Shown here one piece after another: positions 14,392 to 19,334 of a DNA stretch of 19,334 nt. The stretch is from JANOGU01 sp964499865 (GTDB lineage Bacteria; Pseudomonadota; Alphaproteobacteria; Rhodobacterales; Rhodobacteraceae), in contig CAZCPY010000055.1 of the NCBI GenBank assembly GCA_964499865.1, forward strand, positions 1 through 19,334, read 5' to 3'. Within the stretch, counting starts at the first letter, position 1. Each line of letters begins with the position of its first letter. Both the position numbers and the translations under genes were made by a program. The notes below the pieces were generated by a model. The model saw only the letters and a program-made list of their open reading frames with translations, made no database searches and was not told where the DNA came from.

Positions 14392-16053
14392 TCACCTCCG
14401 GCTTGCGCGTGCCAGCACCGCCACCGCCGCCAGCCCCACCAGGATGACCAGCAGCGCCGCCGGTGCGGTGTCGTGCAGACGCTCCAGGCTCGCCTGTTCA
14501 TAGGCGCGCGTCGCCAGCGTCTCGAAGTTGAAGGGGCGCAGAAGCAGCGTCGCGGGCAACTCCTTCACCCCGTCGACAAAGACGATCAGCAGCGCCACCA
14601 GCACCGACCCCCGCATCAAGGGCAGCGTCACCGCCCGCAGCACGCCCCCGGGCGTGCGCCCGAGCGACCGCGCCGCCATCGGCAGGCTGGGCGCGATCCG
14701 CCCCAGCGCGGCATCGACGGCCCCCTGCGCGATGGCGAAGAAGCGCAGGACATAGGCGATCACCAGCGCCGCCGCGGTGCCGGTCAGGATCAGCCCCGGG
14801 TCGGCGCCGGTCGCGGCCTCGATCGCATTGGCCAGGCGGTGGTCCAGTGCCGCCAGCGGGACCAGCAGCCCCAGCGCCAGCACCGCGCCGGGCGCGGCAT
14901 AGCCAAGCGCGGTCAAGGGCAGCACCAGTCGCGCGAGCCCGCGCCCCGCCTGCCGCAGGCCCTGCACCAGCACCAGCGCCAGCACCACCGACAGCACCGC
15001 CGCCGACCCCGCCACCGTCAGGCTGTTGCCCACGGCGCGCGCCAGCCCCGCGGCCCGCCAGCCTTCGGGCGCAGCCAGCGTCAGCGACAGCATCACCCCC
15101 ACCGGCAGCACGAAGCCCAGGGCAAAGGGCACCAGGCAGGCGGCGGTCGCCGCCCAGCCGTGCCAGCCCTCCAGCCGCTCGGGCTCGACCGGGCGGGCGC
15201 TGCGCGACAGGCGGTGGAACCGCGCGCCGCGGCGGCCCAGACGTTCCAGCGCCATCAGCAGAAGCACGAAGCCCAGCAGCACCAGCGACAGCTGCGCGGC
15301 CCCCCCCGCGTTGCCGTTCTGCACCCAGACCGAGAAGATGCCCGTGGTCAGCGTCTGCACCCCGAAATGCGCGACCGTGCCGTAGTCGGCGGCGACCTCC
15401 ATCAGCGCCAGCGCCACCCCAACCGCCACCGCGGGCCGCGCCAAGGGCAGGCCCAGACGCCAGAACAGGCCCCAGCGCCCGCAGCCCAGCGCCCGCGCCG
15501 TCTCGTAGGCGCAGCCCGACTGTTCGCGGAAGGCCGCGCGCGCCAGCAGGTAGACGTAGGGATACAGCGCCGCCGCCAGCACCAGCGCGCAGAACGGCAG
15601 CGTGCGCACCGCCGGAAACCAGTAGTCCTGCGCCGATGTCCAGCCGAACGCCGCCCGCAGGCCGGTCTGCAGGGCGCCCGCGTAGTCGGTCAGGTCGACC
15701 AGCGCATAGGCCCCGATGTAGGCGGGCACCGCCAGCGGCAGCAGCAGCGCATGGTCCAGCCAGGCCCGGCCGGGAAAGCGGTACATCGCCACCAGCCAGG
15801 CCGCCCCCGTCCCCATCGCCGCCGTCAGCACCGCGACCGCCGCCATCAGCGCGACCGTGGTGCCCAGGTAGCGCGGCAGCACGGTCGCCGCGAGGTGCGG
15901 CCAGATGTTCTCGACCGGGTTCAGCGCGATCCACAGGACCGACACCACCGGCACCAGCACCACGCCCGCCACGGCCAGCGCCGCGAGCGTCCAGCCCGAC
16001 GGCCAGCCCGACGGCCGGCCCGCGGATACCCGACGGATTTGATCGCCTTCCAT
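14392..16053 (-). CDS. Two-domain ferric iron ABC transporter permease (FbpB/SfuB-like)
   Basis: A 553-aa membrane protein made of two fused permease domains (about 20-270 and 295-550), each with about six hydrophobic helices and an EAA-type coupling loop: YETARALGCGRWGLFWRLGL (183-202) in the first, and AARSLGRTPGGVLRAVTLPL (460-479) in the second. This fused architecture and the motif ADYGTVAHFGVQTLTTGIF are typical of FbpB/SfuB-type Fe3+ importers; thiamine or other substrates of the family are possible. AGGA (16061-16064) lies 7 bases before the ATG. No periplasmic iron-binding protein or ATPase gene is adjacent, so partners must be encoded elsewhere. A 12-bp tandem repeat (15991-16014) gives RPSGWPSGW at the N-terminus. 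Confidence 0.9.
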   Translation of the reverse strand: MEGDQIRRVSAGRPSGWPSGWTLAALAVAGVVLVPVVSVLWIALNPVENIWPHLAATVLPRYLGTTVALMAAVAVLTAAMGTGAAWLVAMYRFPGRAWLDHALLLPLAVPAYIGAYALVDLTDYAGALQTGLRAAFGWTSAQDYWFPAVRTLPFCALVLAAALYPYVYLLARAAFREQSGCAYETARALGCGRWGLFWRLGLPLARPAVAVGVALALMEVAADYGTVAHFGVQTLTTGIFSVWVQNGNAGGAAQLSLVLLGFVLLLMALERLGRRGARFHRLSRSARPVEPERLEGWHGWAATAACLVPFALGFVLPVGVMLSLTLAAPEGWRAAGLARAVGNSLTVAGSAAVLSVVLALVLVQGLRQAGRGLARLVLPLTALGYAAPGAVLALGLLVPLAALDHRLANAIEAATGADPGLILTGTAAALVIAYVLRFFAIAQGAVDAALGRIAPSLPMAARSLGRTPGGVLRAVTLPLMRGSVLVALLIVFVDGVKELPATLLLRPFNFETLATRAYEQASLERLHDTAPAALLVILVGLAAVAVLARASRR

Positions 16054-16143
16054 GTCAACGTCCTAGCAGGAAAGCGGTTTCCCTGTCCAGAAAAGCCCGT
16101 ATGATCCGCGCGCGAACGTCCTGACCGGAAGTCCTTCCCCCCG

Positions 16144-17016
16144 ATGCGCATCGTCTATCACCTCGGTGTCCAGTGCACGGACGAAGACCGCCTGCTGCGC
16201 TGCCTGCTCAAGAACCGCGCCGCGCTGGCCTCCGAGGGGATCGTCGTGCCCGGCCCCACGCGCTATCGCACGCTGCTGCGCGACACGGCGATGCAGCTGC
16301 GCGGGCAGACGGCGACGCAGGACACCCAGGCGCTGCTTCTGGACCAGATCATGGACGAGGACCGGGCCGAACGGCTGATCCTGTCCTGGACGCATTTCCT
16401 GGGCTATCCCAAAAGCGCCCTGCGCGAGACGCTCTACCCCGCGGGCCCCAGCCGCATGGCCGCCTTTGCCGCGATCTTCCCCGAGATCGAGCACGAGTTC
16501 CACCTTGCCATCCGCAACCCGGCGACCTTCGTGCCGGCACTGTTCGCCAAGCAGAAGGGGATCGTCCCGGCCGAATTCCTGGCCGGCACCGACCTGTCGC
16601 GCCTGCGCTGGTCCGATCTGGTCGCGGGCCTGCGCAGCGCCTGCCCCGACGTGCCGGTCACCGTCTGGTGCGACGAGGACACGCCGCTGCTGTGGCCCGA
16701 TGCGCTGCAGGCGGTCTCGGGCCATTCCGACGCGCTGGTGCTGGCGGAAACCGACGACCTTCTGGCCGAGATCATGACGCCCGAGGGGATGGCGCGGATG
16801 TCGGCCTATCTCGACGACCACCCGCCCGCCGACGCGGTGCAGCGCCGCCGCATCGTGCAGGCCTTCCTGGCCAAGTTCGCCCGGCCCGAGGTGATCGACA
16901 TGGCGGTGGACTTCGAGGGCATGGACGCCGCGCTGGTGGCGGCGATGACCGCCGAATACGACCGCGACGTGGGCCGCCTGATGCGGATGGACGGCGTGCG
17001 GGTTCTGGCGCCTTGA
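16144..17016 (+). CDS. Conserved-looking hypothetical protein, sulfotransferase-like fold with degenerate P-loop
   Basis: This 290-aa soluble protein has no signal peptide or membrane segment. The N-terminus, YHLGVQCTDEDRLLRCLLKN followed by RAALASEGIVVPGP, has the layout of sulfotransferase-family proteins (beta strand, P-loop, helix, NRxxLxxxGIxxPG), but the phosphate-binding K-T-G-T-T/S sequence is replaced by C-T-D-E-D-R. PAPS binding by the usual mode is therefore doubtful. The pattern suggests a specialised or non-catalytic relative. It starts 90 bp from the divergent permease gene; GGAAG at 16127-16131 is a rather distant ribosome-binding site. A strong hairpin follows the stop. The gene is confidently coding; the family call is inference by eye. 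Confidence 0.8.
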   Translation: MRIVYHLGVQCTDEDRLLRCLLKNRAALASEGIVVPGPTRYRTLLRDTAMQLRGQTATQDTQALLLDQIMDEDRAERLILSWTHFLGYPKSALRETLYPAGPSRMAAFAAIFPEIEHEFHLAIRNPATFVPALFAKQKGIVPAEFLAGTDLSRLRWSDLVAGLRSACPDVPVTVWCDEDTPLLWPDALQAVSGHSDALVLAETDDLLAEIMTPEGMARMSAYLDDHPPADAVQRRRIVQAFLAKFARPEVIDMAVDFEGMDAALVAAMTAEYDRDVGRLMRMDGVRVLAP

Positions 17017-17038
17017 GCTGCGTGCTGGGCACGCAGCT
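17016..17038. terminator. Bidirectional hairpin terminator between convergent genes
   Basis: A perfect 10-bp stem (17016-17025 with 17029-17038) with loop TGG begins at the last base of the upstream stop codon and ends 10 bases before the end of the convergent gapR. Its symmetry and position suit termination of both transcripts, although flanking T-tracts are short. Confidence 0.7.
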
Positions 17039-17048
17039 TCGCCGCCCC

Positions 17049-17324
17049 TCAGGCCATCCCCAGCGCCGACTTGTACAGCTCCAGGATCGTTTCTTCCTCG
17101 GCGATGTCGTCGGGCTTGCGCTTGCGCAGCGCGATCACCTTGCGCATCACCTTGGTGTCGTAGCCCCGGCCCTTGGCCTCGGCCATCAGCTCCTTCTGCT
17201 GCTCGACGACATCGCGCTTCTCGGACTCGAGCTGTTCGTAGCGTTCGATGAACTGGCGCAGTTCGTCGGCGGCCACGGGACCCGCGTTCATCGGGCCGGT
17301 GTCGATCAGGCTGTCGGCGGGCAT
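17049..17324 (-). CDS. gapR: GapR family nucleoid-associated DNA-binding protein (DUF2312)
   Basis: The 91-aa protein belongs to DUF2312/GapR, alphaproteobacterial chromosome-structuring proteins that bind overtwisted, AT-rich DNA (established in Caulobacter). Visible features are the coiled-coil-forming segment ELRQFIERYEQLESEKRDVV (21-40), the conserved EQQKELMAEAKGRGYDTKVM (41-60) and the basic RKVIALRKRKPDD (61-73) followed by EEETILELYKSALG. Length matches the family. The start at 17324 is fixed by AAGGAG 7 bases upstream; the frame extending to 17555 is Pro/Ala-rich and not family-like. It is divergent from the small membrane protein gene and convergent with the hypothetical gene, so it probably forms a single-gene transcript. 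Confidence 0.95.
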   Translation of the reverse strand: MPADSLIDTGPMNAGPVAADELRQFIERYEQLESEKRDVVEQQKELMAEAKGRGYDTKVMRKVIALRKRKPDDIAEEETILELYKSALGMA

Positions 17325-17331
17325 TGCGCGG

Positions 17332-17337
17332 CTCCTT
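17332..17337 (-). promoter_or_regulatory. Ribosome-binding site that sets the gapR start
   Basis: AAGGAG on the minus strand stands 7 bases before the ATG at 17324. It rules out the much longer in-frame ORF and gives the canonical GapR length. Confidence 0.8.
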
Positions 17338-17478
17338 GGGGGCGTATCGAGGGGCGTGTCGGGCCCGCCGGATACGGCGCAAGCGGGGCCGAGGGCAAGG
17401 GGGCACCGCGGCCTTGGGGCCTTGCGCCGCCGGACGGCTCTGGCATAGGCGGGCGGCGAAACCGACGGGGGGAAGACG

Positions 17479-17694
17479 ATGGCGGCCTTGATCTGGATCG
17501 GCGCGGCGGCCACGCTGGCGGGGCTTGCACTGATCGTCTGGTGCATCCGCCGCACGCTGACCCTGCGCCGGGCGGGGCTCGACGACGCGGCCCTGCGCGC
17601 AGGGCTTCAGCGCGTCGTCACCGTCAACATGGCGGCGCTGGGCCTGTCGGCGCTTGGCCTGGGGCTGGTGGTCGCGGGGATCCTGCTGTCCTGA
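17479..17694 (+). CDS. Small membrane protein with two transmembrane helices, unknown function
   Basis: The 71-aa product has two hydrophobic helices (about 3-22 and 47-70) joined by a basic/amphipathic loop (RRTLTLRRAGLDDAALRAGLQR), giving a hairpin topology with the positive loop in the cytoplasm. GGGGGGAAG lies just before the ATG. It is divergent from gapR across 154 bp and followed after 84 bp by the aminotransferase gene. No family is recognised. The codon pattern and membrane profile make it a likely real gene. Confidence 0.7.
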   Translation: MAALIWIGAAATLAGLALIVWCIRRTLTLRRAGLDDAALRAGLQRVVTVNMAALGLSALGLGLVVAGILLS

Positions 17695-17736
17695 GGCTGC
17701 AAGCCCTGCGCACCGGGGCTTCCCCGAGGGGCACCC

Positions 17737-17767
17737 TTCGTGTACTGACTGCGAAGTCAGATACGAA
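17737..17767 (+). promoter_or_regulatory. Interrupted inverted repeat in the leader of the aminotransferase gene
   Basis: Arms TTCGT (17737-17741) with ACGAA (17763-17767) and CTGACT (17745-17750) with AGTCAG (17755-17760) are separated by a 3/2-nt internal bulge and a GCGA tetraloop (17751-17754). The structure ends where the ribosome-binding site AAAGG (17766-17770) begins, so it could mask translation initiation or be a regulator-binding site. Pairing is seen; regulation is inferred. Confidence 0.45.
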
Positions 17768-17778
17768 AGGTATGCGAA

Positions 17779-19236
17779 ATGGCCTTCCAGCGCGCCGATA
17801 ACGCTCAGCGGGACGCCCAGCGGGACGCGGCCCCCTCGGACGATCGCCCGAACCGCCCCGACCCCACCGGCCCCTGGGCGATGGACCGGGCGCATGCGCT
17901 GCATCCCTGGACCAATTTCGGCCCCTTCGAGCGTGACGGCGCGCTGGTCATCGAACGGGGCGAGGGCTGCTGGCTGTGGGATACCGAAGGGCGGCGCTAT
18001 CTGGATGCCGTGGGCGGCCTGTGGTGCACCAACATCGGGCTGGGGCGGAAGGAGATGGCGCAGGCCATCGCCGACCAGGTGGAACGGCTGGCCTTCTCCA
18101 ACACCTTCGTCGACATGGCCAACGACCCCTCGGCCCGCCTCGCGGCCACGCTGGCCCGGATCGCGCCGGGCGACCTGAACCGCGTGCACTTCACCACCGG
18201 CGGGTCCACCGCCGTCGACACCGCCGTGCGCATGGTCTGGTATGTCCAGTCCTGCCGCGGCCTGCCCGGCAAGACCGGCATCGTGGCGCGCGACCACAGC
18301 TATCACGGCTCGACCTACCTGACGCAGTCGGTCGGCAAGCGCCCCGGCGACCGGGTCGAGGAGTTCCGCTACAAGCACTCCGGCATCCACCACCTGTCGG
18401 CGCCCAACTGCTACCGCCGCCCCGCGGGGATGACCGAGGCGCAGTTCTGCGACGCGCTGGTGGCCGAGTTCGAGGCCCTGATCGCCCGCGAGGGCGCCGA
18501 CACCATCGGCGGCTTTGTCGCCGAGCCGGTGCAGGCCTCGGGCGGCGTGATCCTGCCGCCCGCAGGCTACCTGCGCCGGATGTGGGAGGTCTGCCGGCGC
18601 CACGGCATCCTGTTTGTCGCCGACGAGGTGGTGACGGGCTTCGGCCGCCTTGGCCACTGGTTCGCCTCCCGGGACGAATACGGCGTGATGCCCGACATGA
18701 TCTGCACCGCCAAGGGCCTGACCTCGGGCTACATCCCGATGGGCGCGCTGCTGTTTTCCGACCGGCTGTGGTCCGACATGGCGGCGGGCGGGGAACGCTG
18801 GTTCACCTCCGGCTTCACCTACGCGGGCCACCCGGTGGCCTGCGCCGCGGCGCTGAAGAACATCGAGATCATCGAGCGCGAGGGCCTGCTGGCCCATGCC
18901 GCCACCGTCGGCGCGCACCTCGAGGCGCGGATGGCCGACCTGGCCGACCTGCCGATGGTGGGCGACGTGCGGGCGAAAAAGCTGATGGTCTGCGTGGAAA
19001 GCGTGGCCGACAAGGCGACCGGCGACCTGCTGCCCGACGCGCTGAACGTCGGCAAGCGCATCTCGGACCGGGCCGAGGCGATGGGGCTGATGGTGCGCCC
19101 CATCGGCCACCTGAACGTGATGTCGCCGCCGCTGACGATCACGGAAGGTCAGGTTGATGTCGTCGCCGACACGCTGGCCGCCGCGATCCGGGCGGTGGCC
19201 GACGACCTGACGCGCGAGCGGGTGCGGCTGGCCTGA
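17779..19236 (+). CDS. Class III PLP-dependent aminotransferase (omega-amino acid or amine:pyruvate type)
   Basis: A 485-aa fold-type I, class III transaminase, expected to move an amino group from an omega-amino acid, polyamine or taurine-like donor to pyruvate or a similar acceptor in the cytoplasm. Landmarks are the substrate-side NFGPFERDG and DAVGGLWC, the phosphate-binding TTGGSTAVD (139-147), SYHG (174-177), the pyridine-binding Asp282 in FVADEVVTGFGR and the catalytic Lys312 in CTAKGLTSGYIPMGALL. The phosphate-binding segment has ST where SE is commoner in the class. The first 34 residues are hydrophilic with an AQRDAQRD repeat; ATG 17881 is an alternative start, but 17779 has AAAGG 8 bases upstream. 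Donor specificity cannot be read from the sequence. Confidence 0.92.
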   Translation: MAFQRADNAQRDAQRDAAPSDDRPNRPDPTGPWAMDRAHALHPWTNFGPFERDGALVIERGEGCWLWDTEGRRYLDAVGGLWCTNIGLGRKEMAQAIADQVERLAFSNTFVDMANDPSARLAATLARIAPGDLNRVHFTTGGSTAVDTAVRMVWYVQSCRGLPGKTGIVARDHSYHGSTYLTQSVGKRPGDRVEEFRYKHSGIHHLSAPNCYRRPAGMTEAQFCDALVAEFEALIAREGADTIGGFVAEPVQASGGVILPPAGYLRRMWEVCRRHGILFVADEVVTGFGRLGHWFASRDEYGVMPDMICTAKGLTSGYIPMGALLFSDRLWSDMAAGGERWFTSGFTYAGHPVACAAALKNIEIIEREGLLAHAATVGAHLEARMADLADLPMVGDVRAKKLMVCVESVADKATGDLLPDALNVGKRISDRAEAMGLMVRPIGHLNVMSPPLTITEGQVDVVADTLAAAIRAVADDLTRERVRLA

Positions 19237-19273
19237 CGGCCGAGCCCGCGGCGACGGACGGGCCAGGGGCGCT

Positions 19274-19298
19274 TCCCTCCCCCCTCGTGGGGGAGGGA
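19274..19298 (+). terminator. GC-rich hairpin after the aminotransferase gene
   Basis: A 10-bp perfect stem TCCCTCCCCC/GGGGGAGGGA with loop CTCGT lies 38 bases after the stop codon. No T-tract follows. The pyrimidine/purine-rich form resembles dispersed intergenic repeats of Rhodobacterales (from memory). The remaining bases to the window end hold no supported gene. Confidence 0.5.
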
Positions 19299-19334
19299 GA
19301 GGGTGGGGGGGCTCCCCCGGATCAGGCTGGGCAC

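Noticed and set aside
13518..14503. Several open frames around the tRNA, including one ending in an apparent peptide antisense to the tRNA
   Set aside because: They lack ribosome-binding sites and recognisable domains, overlap each other in several frames and run through the tRNA gene.
17325..17555. N-terminal extension of GapR to a 168-aa protein
   Set aside because: The extension is Pro/Ala/Arg-rich, absent from the family, and AAGGAG marks the shorter start.
19149..19334. Minus-strand 61-codon frame at the window end
   Set aside because: It overlaps the aminotransferase C-terminus and a GC-rich hairpin and has no domain or ribosome-binding site.

Overview
The window is about 19.3 kb of very GC-rich DNA with dense, co-directional gene blocks. 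It looks like the chromosome of a Rhodobacterales (Paracoccaceae/Rhodobacteraceae-type) alphaproteobacterium. The reasons are RTX proteins ending in Hint domains, a GapR (DUF2312) homologue, a dimethylglycine/sarcosine-dehydrogenase-type flavoprotein with a GcvT tail, and GC-rich intergenic hairpins. The taxonomic call is inference from gene content; no rRNA is present.

Region 1 (1-6949, + strand) is a transport and catabolism block. It holds a 5'-truncated LivG-type ATPase, a doubtful small exported ORF, a LivF-type ATPase, a small Cys-rich exported protein, and LivH- and LivM-type permeases. After an 83-bp gap with hairpins comes an 803-aa FAD oxidoreductase/GcvT fusion. The simplest reading is that the HAAT-family transporter imports an N-methylated or amino-acid-like compound that the flavoenzyme oxidises, passing one-carbon units to tetrahydrofolate. 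No substrate-binding protein is visible; it may lie upstream.

Region 2 (6950-7701) holds a stack of intergenic hairpins and a MobA/MocA-like nucleotidyltransferase. The 3' end of that gene overlaps the next gene tail to tail by 15 bp.

Region 3 (7687-13501, - strand) holds two large tandem paralogues built from glycine/aspartate-rich RTX nonapeptide repeats, each ending in a Hint (Hedgehog/intein) domain. One carries a LamG-like N-terminus and the other an unassigned beta-rich insert. They are the most unusual objects in the window. No secretion system is encoded nearby. A 740-bp gene-poor stretch separates them from a tRNA-Thr(UGU) gene with its own terminator and a possible promoter.

Region 4 (14273-19334) holds the tRNA, an orphan two-domain ferric-iron-type ABC permease (-), a divergent 290-aa protein resembling a sulfotransferase-like fold with a degraded P-loop (+), gapR (-), a 71-aa two-helix membrane protein (+) and a class III aminotransferase (+). 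These look like separate transcription units with ordinary chromosomal functions.

No integrase, transposase, CRISPR array or phage gene was found. I see no clearly new multi-gene defence or mobile system. The best candidates for something new are the RTX-Hint pair and the P-loop-degenerate protein.
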